A stretch of 5,706 nucleotides of DNA from an uncultured Flavobacteriales bacterium. GTDB taxonomy: Bacteria; Bacteroidota; Bacteroidia; Flavobacteriales_D; Sanyastnellaceae. Location of the stretch: assembly GCA_913057815.1 (NCBI GenBank), contig CAJXOV010000175.1, forward strand, positions 1-5,706. Reading direction: 5' to 3'. Of this stretch, positions 1-5,706 are shown piece after piece; the stretch's first letter is position 1, and each line of letters starts with the position of its first letter. The notes under the pieces were generated by a model, which was not told the origin of the DNA, ran no database searches, and was given only the letters and a program-made list of their open reading frames with translations. Made by a program: the position numbers and the translations under genes.

Positions 1-48
1 CGAGATGTAGAGAGGTCTCGTGGGCTCGGAGATGTGTATAAGAGACAG
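1..48. other. Untrimmed Nextera i7-side sequencing adapter (artefact)
   Basis: This is not genomic DNA. Bases 15-48 match the Nextera Read-2 (i7-side) transposase adapter, ending in the 19-bp Tn5 mosaic end AGATGTGTATAAGAGACAG (30-48). Bases 1-6 (CGAGAT) fit the end of the P7 primer, and bases 7-14 (GTAGAGAG) sit where the 8-base i7 index belongs. From memory that index is N707 in adapter orientation. Genomic sequence begins at about base 49. Confidence 0.97.
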
Positions 49-599
49 AATATGGGTTCTGATTGAATTTTTCGTGGTTGCACATTCTTTAGAAAGGGCT
101 CACTAATCAGCCAGCAAATAAGAAGTCCAAACCCCATTATTAGGCATTCATGTGAGCCAAGCCAGTGCATAATCTTAAATAAGCATCCAACTATAATAAA
201 AAGACCAGAAAACGCCATAAGGGATTTCAAAACCAGAGAATTACTTTTGGGAGGAATGCTAGATAAGTTACCAGAGAAATATAAATAGATCAAAGCGAAT
301 ATTTGAGTAATGGAAATTGTAATCCAAAACAGTTCTTGAAATGGTAGATGGTTCATTATTACAATAGAACGAACGCACACTAGAATCACAAAAATCAGTT
401 TAACTATGTCTGGAAAACGCTTTAATTCCTTTAGTATGAATCTTCCCGTATAGGTAAGGATAGTAAGCAAACATCCTGAATTTATAAGCTCTGAAGAAAA
501 AGGCCAATGGAGTATTTTAAATAGACAACCTAGAAGCATTATAGAAATACTAATCCTCAGACTTATTATAACCCAAAACTGTTTCAGTTCTCTTTCCAT
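49..599 (-). CDS. Partial multi-pass membrane protein with GldL-like GCLFKI-x-HW repeats (3' end missing)
   Basis: Reading leftward from the ATG at 599-597, the frame stays open for 183 codons until it runs into the adapter, so the true C-terminus and stop codon are missing. The protein is very hydrophobic, with about six likely membrane segments (rough residues 10-27, 38-52, 65-83, 90-108, 126-143, 151-166). GCLFKILHW at 24-32 and GCLFKIMHW at 138-146 are near-identical. NHLPFQEL at 83-90 looks like a degraded third copy of the HWPFSSEL stretch (31-38). This suggests three repeats of a two-helix unit. The G-x-LFKI-x-HWPG motif is known from the N-terminal membrane region of GldL, the inner-membrane gliding/type IX secretion motor protein, and from other small Bacteroidota membrane proteins. 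This is not GldL itself: there is no gldK/M/N neighbour and the motif is repeated. Function is unknown. It is divergent from the gene at 672, with 72 bp between starts. TATCTTTA (minus strand, 612-605) resembles a -7 box but lies only 5 nt from the ATG, so an upstream start or a leaderless mRNA is possible. Confidence 0.72.
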
Positions 600-671
600 A
601 TTATTAAAGATAATATTAGGAACAATTATCATTCAATTAACGTAAGTTCAATTCTATAACTCGAAAAAAAA

Positions 672-1199
672 ATGAAACTATCAATAGGAGCTAAAATAGA
701 ACATCCAAAATATGGAGAAGGAGCTATTTACAGTGAAATCGGACAATTCTGGAAAATATTCTTTTTGGAAGAAGGGGAGCGAGAAATAGGAAAGTCGTAT
801 GACGGACTTACATTGTTAGAGCCATCTGAATTAGATAAAGATGAAGACTTAACTATGGAATCTGTAGAAGAAAAACTCAGGTCCATTCTCCAAGAGTATG
901 TTGAAAAACCAAGAATCATAGAGCTAGGAAATAAATGGGAAGGAGGAACTATGACTCTGCAGCCTGCTGACTCAGATTTAAAACCAAAAGAAATACCATT
1001 AGAGACGTTCTTTCATAAGATAGTGATGATGCGTGATAAGTTAAGAGTTCTAGAACAAAACGTTAACTCACATAAATCATTATCAGATGAGGAAAAAGTA
1101 AATCTTCAACAATACATCACCAGATGTTATGGCAGTATGACTACTTTTAACGTCCTGTTTGCGCACAAAGAAGATTACTTCAGTGGCGGTACTAAATAA
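672..1199 (+). CDS. Conserved Bacteroidota hypothetical protein with Tudor/SH3-like N-terminus
   Basis: This is a soluble 175-aa protein with no signal peptide or membrane segment. Residues 5-50 look like a small beta-barrel: GAKIEHPKYGEG (6-17), then strands ending GLTLLE (45-50). It recalls the Tudor-like domain at the C-terminus of UvrD/PcrA helicases and CarD-type folds, where 'V-x-H-x-x-F/Y-G-x-G' is typical; such domains bind nucleic acid or RNA polymerase. After an acidic linker (51-68) and a helix (68-78) comes LGNKWEGGTMTLQPADSDLK (85-104). A charged helical C-terminus follows (IPLETFFHKIVMMRDKLRVL 108-127; LSDEEKVNLQQYITR 137-151; YGSMTTFNVLF 153-163). I recognise this C-terminal part as recurring in Bacteroidota hypothetical proteins, but I know of no assigned function. 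The ATG follows an A-run (664-672) and there is no Shine-Dalgarno sequence. The gene is divergent from the membrane protein on its left and followed by the structured gap before queE. A nucleic-acid-binding role is only an inference from the N-terminus. Confidence 0.88.
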   Translation: MKLSIGAKIEHPKYGEGAIYSEIGQFWKIFFLEEGEREIGKSYDGLTLLEPSELDKDEDLTMESVEEKLRSILQEYVEKPRIIELGNKWEGGTMTLQPADSDLKPKEIPLETFFHKIVMMRDKLRVLEQNVNSHKSLSDEEKVNLQQYITRCYGSMTTFNVLFAHKEDYFSGGTK

Positions 1200-1225
1200 G
1201 TAGTATATAGCCATTTAAAATATTC

Positions 1226-1410
1226 AAAAATTTCCGCACCGAACATGTTTGGGGAGCTAACAGCATTTTAATTGAAAACCACTCTGTAGGATTGCGATGG
1301 CGGGCCTTGGCCCATTTGTGGCATTGAACTAGAGGATTACAAAGCGTTCTTGGTGGTTTTGATCGTGTTTTTTTGAGTTCTTCCATTTACTCACGGTGCG
1401 GAATATTTTT
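1226..1410. repeat. 185-bp inverted-repeat-bounded structured element (possible MITE or structured RNA)
   Basis: This fills most of the 265-bp gap between the gene ending at 1199 and queE. The ends are imperfect inverted repeats: AAAAATTTCCGCACCG (1226-1241) and CGGTGCGGAATATTTTT (1394-1410), with a perfect 10-bp core (1232-1241 with 1394-1403) and a one-base insertion outside it. A second pair, AAAACCAC (1275-1282) and GTGGTTTT (1353-1360), shares exactly the same centre (1317.5). GGGC-CTTG-GCCC (1302-1313) could form a small hairpin near the apex, though off-centre. GC by hand count is about 45%, much higher than the flanking AT-rich DNA. No target-site duplication and no convincing transposase ORF are visible. 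Candidates are a MITE-like dispersed repeat, a structured RNA or 3'UTR, or the remnant of a larger element. The inverted repeats are directly visible; the nature of the element is inference. Confidence 0.55.
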
Positions 1411-1446
1411 TACTTTCACTTTCAACTAAAAAGTACCAGTTGTAAT

Positions 1447-1454
1447 TATCTTTG
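1447..1454 (+). promoter_or_regulatory. Bacteroidota-type -7 promoter box (TATCTTTG) upstream of queE
   Basis: TATCTTTG matches the Bacteroidota -7 consensus TAnnTTTG exactly and ends 10 bases before the ATG at 1465. Transcription would start only a few bases before that codon, giving a very short leader; a start at 1498 would give about 40 bases of leader. I see no clear TTTG at the -33 position, so support rests on the -7 match and its placement. Confidence 0.42.
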
Positions 1455-1464
1455 TGGCCTTTAA

Positions 1465-2094
1465 ATGTCCAACTTAAAAAATAACACAAGTAATAGTATG
1501 ACACTACCGGTGATGGAACACTTTTATACCATGCAGGGAGAAGGTCATTTTGCAGGGAGTGCAGCTTATTTTATTCGCCTTGGTGGATGTGATGTAGGGT
1601 GTTTCTGGTGTGATGTTAAAGAAAGCTGGCCAATAGATGCTCACCCTCATTATTCTATAGAAGAGATGGTAGGATGGGTAACAGAAGCTGAGGCCAAATT
1701 AGTAGTAGTTACTGGTGGAGAACCTGCTATGCATAATTTGGAAGAGCTTACCTCAGCGTTGCAACGCTTAAATATCCGTACTCATATAGAAACTAGTGGT
1801 ACCCATAAGTTAACAGGGGCATGGGACTGGGTGACATTTAGTCCAAAGAAGTTTAAAAAGCCTTTAGAAGAGTTTTACAAAGAAGCTCACGAATTAAAAG
1901 TGATAGTGCTTAATAAGCATGATTTAAAGTGGGCTCAGGAACATGCTGAAAAAGTGAACGAAAGTTGTCAGTTATTTCTTCAACCAGAATGGGATAACCG
2001 AGAGGAGACCGAAGGGTTAATTTTAAACTTTATTCGTTCTAATCCCAAGTGGAGAATGAGTGTACAGCAGCATAAGTTTTTGGGAATTCCTTGA
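1465..2094 (+). CDS. queE: 7-carboxy-7-deazaguanine synthase QueE (radical SAM, queuosine pathway)
   Basis: QueE converts 6-carboxy-5,6,7,8-tetrahydropterin to 7-carboxy-7-deazaguanine, the ring-contraction step toward preQ0 and queuosine in tRNA. It is a cytosolic radical-SAM enzyme using a [4Fe-4S] cluster, SAM and Mg2+. The 209-aa protein shows the family signature in order: FYTMQGEG (20-27), the cluster motif C42-x3-C46-x2-C49 within GGCDVGCFWCD, a SAM-binding VTGGEP (82-87), ETSGT (109-113), FSPKKF (125-130) and the C-terminal QQHKFLGIP (201-209). Length is normal for the compact Bacteroidota type and no key residue is missing. The first 11 residues (MSNLKNNTSNS) are low-complexity and poorly family-like, so Met12 (codon at 1498) is an alternative start; I keep 1465, just downstream of the TATCTTTG box. 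No other queuosine gene is in the window. It converges with the patatin-like gene, leaving 6 bp between stops. Confidence 0.95.
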   Translation: MSNLKNNTSNSMTLPVMEHFYTMQGEGHFAGSAAYFIRLGGCDVGCFWCDVKESWPIDAHPHYSIEEMVGWVTEAEAKLVVVTGGEPAMHNLEELTSALQRLNIRTHIETSGTHKLTGAWDWVTFSPKKFKKPLEEFYKEAHELKVIVLNKHDLKWAQEHAEKVNESCQLFLQPEWDNREETEGLILNFIRSNPKWRMSVQQHKFLGIP

Positions 2095-2100
2095 TTTTTT

Positions 2101-2931
2101 TTATAACTCAGCTATAAACTGAGTTCCTAAGTCTAAGCCATATCTATAGTCTCTAAGTATAGAATCATTAGAATACATATATGTTCCACTGAATAATAGG
2201 TTTTCAGGAGCTATTTCTATAATTTCTAGATCATGCGGAGGGTTCTCGATGAACTCTACAGCCTCGTTATACTTTTTAAAGCTAGAATTAAAAGTTTCTG
2301 ATAACGTAGGGTTAGATCTATAATAGATACTCCCAAAATAGTCAGCCCAACTCTGTGTTGACTTCATTCCTGAAACCCAAGTTCTAATGATAACAATTTT
2401 TCGGGCTCCTTGATTATACGCTTCTATGACAGGAATAGCATCTCCCCAGCCACCATCAAAGTATTTACTTTCACCATGAACATGCTGGCCTTTAGTAACA
2501 AATGGTAAAGAACAAGAAGCTATTATCAAGTCTATCCAATCCTTCTTTTCTGGAGTTAAGTATTCTGGTTGTCCTGTTTCTTTATTGGTCACTACTATTT
2601 TTACCGACTTATCTGAAATATTCTTTAAGCCATCATCCACTAAGAAAGGAAATTCATTAGCAGAAATTTCTTTTATGAAATCGATGTCCATGTATCCTTT
2701 GGCCTGAAAAGCTCTTTTGTAATTAGTAAAGCTAGGATGCTCTGCTAAATACTGTAACGCAGAAAAGCAACTTCTATATTGATCACTTAAATAGTATGAT
2801 AATGATATGGATCCTCCAGAAATTCCATAATAAGACTTAAATGGATTGAATTTGTTAACTAACATACTATCAAGGACTCCAGCTGTAAAACCAGTCCTAA
2901 ATCCACCACCTTCTACGATTAAGCAATCCAT
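2101..2931 (-). CDS. Patatin-like phospholipase, YjjU type
   Basis: This is a predicted serine acyl hydrolase of the bacterial patatin family, which cleaves acyl chains from phospholipids or other lipid esters with a Ser-Asp dyad. From the ATG at 2931 the protein has 276 aa. The oxyanion-hole motif GGGFR is at 8-12 right after the first strand (CLIVE), the nucleophile elbow G-I-S-G-G at 36-40 has Ser38, and the catalytic Asp is in D159-G-G161. EGGG...TAGVLD and the following layout resemble E. coli YjjU. There is no signal peptide, so it is probably cytoplasmic or peripheral; the physiological substrate is unknown. The frame can extend seven codons to a TTG at 2952, directly after an in-frame TGA, but MDCLIVEGGG is the usual patatin N-terminus, so I prefer 2931. 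An exact TAnnTTTG match (TAAATTTG, minus strand, 2942-2935) lies 3 nt before that ATG, probably too close to act as the promoter. It lies 132 bp downstream of acs on the same strand. Confidence 0.9.
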   Translation of the reverse strand: MDCLIVEGGGFRTGFTAGVLDSMLVNKFNPFKSYYGISGGSISLSYYLSDQYRSCFSALQYLAEHPSFTNYKRAFQAKGYMDIDFIKEISANEFPFLVDDGLKNISDKSVKIVVTNKETGQPEYLTPEKKDWIDLIIASCSLPFVTKGQHVHGESKYFDGGWGDAIPVIEAYNQGARKIVIIRTWVSGMKSTQSWADYFGSIYYRSNPTLSETFNSSFKKYNEAVEFIENPPHDLEIIEIAPENLLFSGTYMYSNDSILRDYRYGLDLGTQFIAEL

Positions 2932-3063
2932 AATCAAATTTAGTGTTTTCAAATCACTTTACAGGGTTGTACGTATGTAATATTATGATAGTTAGCGGAT
3001 TGGTTGGTTGAGAAAATAGGTGATTGGAATTATGTCAACTTAATATGTTCAAAATGAACGGTC

Positions 3064-4968
3064 TTAAATTAGAGTTCGATTTCCATCTATCACTTCCTTA
3101 ACACATTCGGGATTTAAAAGGGTAGATATATCACCTAAACTGTCTGCTTCATTAGAGGCTATTTTCCTTAGAATTCTTCTCATGATTTTACCTGAGCGTG
3201 TTTTTGGAAGACCATTTACAAATTGAATTTTATCAGGTTTGGCTATTGGACCTATCTCTCGTTTCACTACTTCTAATATCTCTTTTCTAGTAGTATCATC
3301 TTTGGCTACACCTTGTGTAATCACGAAGGCATAAATTCCTTGGCCTTTAATATCATGAGGATAGCCGACTATAGCTGATTCTACTACTGCAGGATGCTCA
3401 TTAATGGCGTTTTCTACTTCCGCAGTTCCCATTCTATGTCCTGATACATTGATAACATCATCCACTCTGCCAATCACTCTAATTCTTCCTTCATCGTCTT
3501 TTCTAGCTCCATCTCCAGTGAAGTACATTCCTTTAAAAGCGGAGAAGTACACATTTTTGCAACGCTCATGATCACCATATGTGGTTCTTATCATAGAAGG
3601 CCATGGATGCTTAATACATAACAATCCTTCTACATTATTTTCCTTCAATTCATTTCCTTCGACATCAACCAGTACAGTTTGGATTCCTGGAAGCGGATAA
3701 GAGGCATAAGTAGGCTTAGTGTCTGTAATTCCTGGTAATGGTGAAATGAGAATTCCACCTGTTTCTGTCTGCCACCAGGTGTCTACTATAGGTGCTTTTC
3801 CTTTTCCTATATGTTTATCATACCAGTGCCACGCTTCCTCATTTATGGGTTCACCTACAGATCCTAATACTTTAATAGATGATAGATCTGATTCTGCTGG
3901 AAGGTGATCACCATATGCCATCAAAGCTCTAATAGCAGTAGGGGCAGTGTAAAATTGATTGACTTTATGCTTTTCACATATTTGCCAGAATCTAGCAGGA
4001 GTAGGGTAGGTAGGAACTCCTTCAAACATTACTGTAGTAGCTCCAGAAAGTAAAGGACCATAAATTATATAAGAATGGCCAGTAATCCACCCAATATCTG
4101 CGGTGCACCAGTATACATCGTTTTCTTGATACTGAAATACATTTCTGAAACTGTATGAAGTGTACACCATATAGCCTCCTACAGTATGAACTACACCTTT
4201 TGGTTTTCCTGTAGAACCAGAGGTGTATAAAATAAATAATAGGTCTTCACTATCCATCTCTTCCGCGGTGCAATAAGATTCTTGGCCATCCAATTCTTCA
4301 TGCCACCATTTATCTTTTAAAGAATTCCATGAAATAGAGTCTCCAGTATTTTTATGAACTAACACATTTTCAATAGAAGAACAGCCTATTTCTAAAGCAT
4401 CATCTACCACCTTTTTTACAGGAATATTTTTAGATCCTCTACGGTTAAAATCGGAACAAATAATCATTTTAGCCTGAGCATCATTAACTCTATCTGAAAG
4501 GGCTTGCGCACTGAACCCAGCAAAAACTACAGAATGTACAGCTCCGATTCTCGCACAGGCTAATACTCCAATAGTTAATTCTGGAACCATAGGCATATAA
4601 AACACCACTCGATCTCCTTTTTTAATGCCAAACTTCTTTAATGCATTTGCGCATTTGCACACTTCTTCTAAAAGTTCTTTATAGCTTAGATTGATAACAG
4701 TATCTTCAGGATCATTTGGTTCCCAAAGAATAGCTGTTTTGTCCCCTCGTTCAGCTATATGTCTATCTAATGCGTTATAAGTTATGTTGGTTTTACCGTT
4801 AAGAAACCACTTCACATTAGGCTCTTCGAAATTCCATTTAAGTACTTCGTCAAAAGGCTGAAACCAGTGAAATGTTTCTGCTTCTTTCTTCCAAAATGAT
4901 TCAGGATCTTCAATGCTTTTAGCATATTCTCTATGGTATTCTTCTAAAGAGGTAATCTGCGTAGTCAT
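3064..4968 (-). CDS. acs: Acetyl-CoA synthetase, AMP-forming
   Basis: Acs activates acetate: acetate + ATP + CoA gives acetyl-CoA + AMP + PPi, through an acetyl-adenylate, in the cytosol. It lets the cell scavenge acetate and feed the TCA cycle and lipid synthesis. The 634-aa protein is full length (E. coli Acs is 652 aa) and carries the ANL-superfamily motifs in order: N-terminal cap (about 1-75), the phosphate-binding YTSGSTGKPKG (248-258), ADIGWITGHSY (290-300), VLGSVGEP (367-374), VDTWWQTETGG (395-405), YFTGDGARKDDEGRIRVIGR (482-501), the hinge and VDDVINVSGHR (502-512), and PKTRSGKIMRR (588-598). Lys594 is the conserved adenylation lysine, the residue acetylated by Pat-type enzymes in other bacteria. 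Trp399 should correspond to the acyl-pocket Trp414 of Salmonella Acs that restricts the substrate to acetate, which supports acetate over propionate. There is no Shine-Dalgarno sequence. A terminator lies 42 bp upstream of the start, so acs needs its own promoter in 4969-5010; TACTTTTC (minus strand, 5003-4996) is a one-mismatch -7 candidate. Confidence 0.98.
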   Translation of the reverse strand: MTTQITSLEEYHREYAKSIEDPESFWKKEAETFHWFQPFDEVLKWNFEEPNVKWFLNGKTNITYNALDRHIAERGDKTAILWEPNDPEDTVINLSYKELLEEVCKCANALKKFGIKKGDRVVFYMPMVPELTIGVLACARIGAVHSVVFAGFSAQALSDRVNDAQAKMIICSDFNRRGSKNIPVKKVVDDALEIGCSSIENVLVHKNTGDSISWNSLKDKWWHEELDGQESYCTAEEMDSEDLLFILYTSGSTGKPKGVVHTVGGYMVYTSYSFRNVFQYQENDVYWCTADIGWITGHSYIIYGPLLSGATTVMFEGVPTYPTPARFWQICEKHKVNQFYTAPTAIRALMAYGDHLPAESDLSSIKVLGSVGEPINEEAWHWYDKHIGKGKAPIVDTWWQTETGGILISPLPGITDTKPTYASYPLPGIQTVLVDVEGNELKENNVEGLLCIKHPWPSMIRTTYGDHERCKNVYFSAFKGMYFTGDGARKDDEGRIRVIGRVDDVINVSGHRMGTAEVENAINEHPAVVESAIVGYPHDIKGQGIYAFVITQGVAKDDTTRKEILEVVKREIGPIAKPDKIQFVNGLPKTRSGKIMRRILRKIASNEADSLGDISTLLNPECVKEVIDGNRTLI

Positions 4969-5010
4969 TCGCTAAAAATAGGATATAGTTTTTAAGAAAA
5001 GTAGCTAAAT

Positions 5011-5043
5011 AAAAAAAGGCTGAATCTTTAGATTCAGCCTTTT
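5011..5043 (-). terminator. Rho-independent terminator between the AhpD-like gene and acs
   Basis: A perfect 13-bp stem, AAAAGGCTGAATC (5014-5026) with GATTCAGCCTTTT (5031-5043), closes a 4-nt loop. On the minus strand it is followed by seven consecutive T (complement of 5011-5017). It begins 18 bases beyond the stop codon of the gene at 5062-5664, as expected for that gene's terminator. On the plus strand the right arm ends in only four T, so reverse termination is possible but has no purpose here, as no plus-strand gene reads into it. Confidence 0.88.
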
Positions 5044-5061
5044 AAATATTTTAGGTATTAT

Positions 5062-5664
5062 TCAGTATTTATGCTTTCCTACACTCCAGTCTGTTTTGTC
5101 AGACAAATATTGATTTCCTGAAGCTATAGCATCATCTTCCATTTGAGTCCCCATAGAATCATTCCATCTATTCAAGTATCCAAATAGAGCCATAACGCCC
5201 AGCATTTCTACTATTTCTCCATCATTCCAGTGCTTTCTTAAGTTTTCTCCAACTTCTTCACCTACTGAATTAGGTACTGTTGAGCTAGCTATAGCTAAAT
5301 CCAGTGCTGCTCTTTCGGCATCACTAAAAGCTGCATGGGTTTTATATTCCCAGATGTTTTTCATTTGTTCAGCAGAAGCACCATAACGTTCGGCAGCTCT
5401 TATTCCGTGTGCTTCACAATATCTGCATCCTGTGGTATGGCTACTTAAATAAGCCATCAATCTTTTTAATGCACTAGTAACTCTACCTTTATTTTCCATA
5501 ACGGCTTTATTCATTTCTATGAATGCATAAGCTATTCTAGGACGGTGGTGCATCGTTTTTATACTGTTAGGACAAAAGCCTAAAGTTTCATCATAGAACT
5601 TGATAAGTTCCTGAAGCTCTTTGTCATCTGCATCGGCTTTTGGTTGTACTAGGGGTTGTTTCAT
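5062..5664 (-). CDS. Carboxymuconolactone decarboxylase / AhpD-like CxxC protein
   Basis: This is a member of the all-helical CMD/AhpD superfamily. Members with a CxxC pair are usually thiol-dependent peroxidase-like or disulfide-relay enzymes rather than true lactone decarboxylases. From the ATG at 5664 the protein has 200 aa, with TTGCRYCEAHGIRAAERYG at 77-95: redox cysteines Cys80 and Cys83, and His86 of the proton relay. Flanking helices run 42-75 and 113-126, and the C-terminal ALFGYLNRWNDSMG (159-172) is typical of the longer 'peroxidase-related' subgroup. The substrate is unknown and no ahpC neighbour is visible. The frame runs further upstream for 11 codons, but the first six residues of that extension (MCIRDS) are translated adapter, so it is not a real N-terminus. 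Only 16 genomic bases lie before the ATG. They contain no in-frame stop and no ribosome-binding site, so a start further upstream, beyond the contig, cannot be excluded. Confidence 0.9.
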   Translation of the reverse strand: MKQPLVQPKADADDKELQELIKFYDETLGFCPNSIKTMHHRPRIAYAFIEMNKAVMENKGRVTSALKRLMAYLSSHTTGCRYCEAHGIRAAERYGASAEQMKNIWEYKTHAAFSDAERAALDLAIASSTVPNSVGEEVGENLRKHWNDGEIVEMLGVMALFGYLNRWNDSMGTQMEDDAIASGNQYLSDKTDWSVGKHKY

Positions 5665-5680
5665 TAATATAGTATTATGA

Positions 5681-5706
5681 CTGTCTCTTATACACATCTC
5701 CGAGCC
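5681..5706. other. Untrimmed Nextera adapter at the right contig end (artefact)
   Basis: The sequence begins with the reverse complement of the Tn5 mosaic end (CTGTCTCTTATACACATCT, 5681-5699) and continues CCGAGCC, which identifies the i7/Read-2 adapter rather than the i5 one (which would continue GACGC). Genomic sequence ends at about 5680. Confidence 0.97.

Noticed and set aside
49..599. Calling the left-end membrane gene gldL
   Set aside because: The motif is shared, but it is repeated here, the GldL C-terminal region is not seen and no gldK, gldM or gldN gene is adjacent.
728..919. Minus-strand frame inside the 672-1199 gene
   Set aside because: Ser-rich shadow of a well-supported gene on the plus strand.
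1192..1386. 64-codon minus-strand reading frame across the inverted-repeat element
   Set aside because: It sits almost wholly inside the structured block, matches no domain I recognise and is rich in Lys/Arg with no convincing architecture. Its end overlaps the stop of the 672-1199 gene. A remnant of a coding element is possible but unsupported.
2105..2125. AACTCAG/CTGAGTT hairpin near the queE-patatin junction as a terminator
   Set aside because: The 7-bp stem lies within the patatin coding end. The T-run (2095-2102) precedes it on the plus strand, and on the minus strand it is followed by A, not T, so it is not in terminator order for either gene.
3033..3038. TTGACA (minus strand) as a -35 box for the patatin-like gene
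   Set aside because: The Bacteroidota primary sigma factor uses TTTG/TAnnTTTG boxes, and no TATAAT or TAnnTTTG box is correctly spaced downstream.
3047..3059. GTTCAAAATGAAC palindrome after the acs stop as terminator or operator
   Set aside because: Only 5-bp arms with a 3-base spacer, no GC-rich stem and no T-run; likely chance in AT-rich DNA.
3719..3907. Plus-strand frame inside acs
   Set aside because: Antisense shadow of highly conserved acs motifs on the minus strand.

Overview
The window is one assembled contig from a member of the Bacteroidota, most likely a marine or aquatic Cytophagales-type bacterium. The evidence is the AT-rich DNA, the absence of Shine-Dalgarno sequences before the genes, one good TAnnTTTG promoter box, and proteins of Bacteroidota type (GldL-like membrane repeats, a Bacteroidota-style QueE, and a conserved 'FFHKIVMMRDKLRVLEQ' hypothetical protein). 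Genus cannot be fixed from sequence alone. Both contig ends are untrimmed Illumina Nextera adapter (1-48 and 5681-5706), so only about 49-5680 is genomic, and both terminal reading frames carry artificial residues.

Layout, left to right. (a) 49-599, minus: an open-ended membrane protein gene whose 3' end is lost at the adapter. It carries two clear copies and one degraded copy of the GCLFKI-x-HW motif known from GldL. (b) 672-1199, plus, divergent from (a): a 175-aa conserved hypothetical protein with a Tudor/SH3-like N-terminus. (c) 1200-1464: a non-coding gap holding a 185-bp element bounded by imperfect inverted repeats, with an inner stem exactly co-centred on the outer one. It is the least explained object in the window. 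(d) 1465-2094, plus: queE, the radical-SAM 7-carboxy-7-deazaguanine synthase of queuosine synthesis, with a TATCTTTG promoter box just upstream. (e) 2101-2931, minus, convergent with queE and 6 bp away: a YjjU-type patatin-like phospholipase. (f) 3064-4968, minus: acs, AMP-forming acetyl-CoA synthetase. (g) 5011-5043: a strong rho-independent terminator. (h) 5062-5664, minus: a CxxC carboxymuconolactone decarboxylase/AhpD-like protein whose 5' context is cut by the adapter.

The genes do not form one pathway. The terminator separates the AhpD-like gene from acs, so these are probably individually transcribed housekeeping or accessory genes: acetate activation, tRNA modification, lipid hydrolysis and peroxide or thiol chemistry. 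I see no phage, IS transposase, CRISPR, tRNA, rRNA or defence system. The points worth following are the structured 1226-1410 element and the truncated GldL-like triplicated membrane protein.
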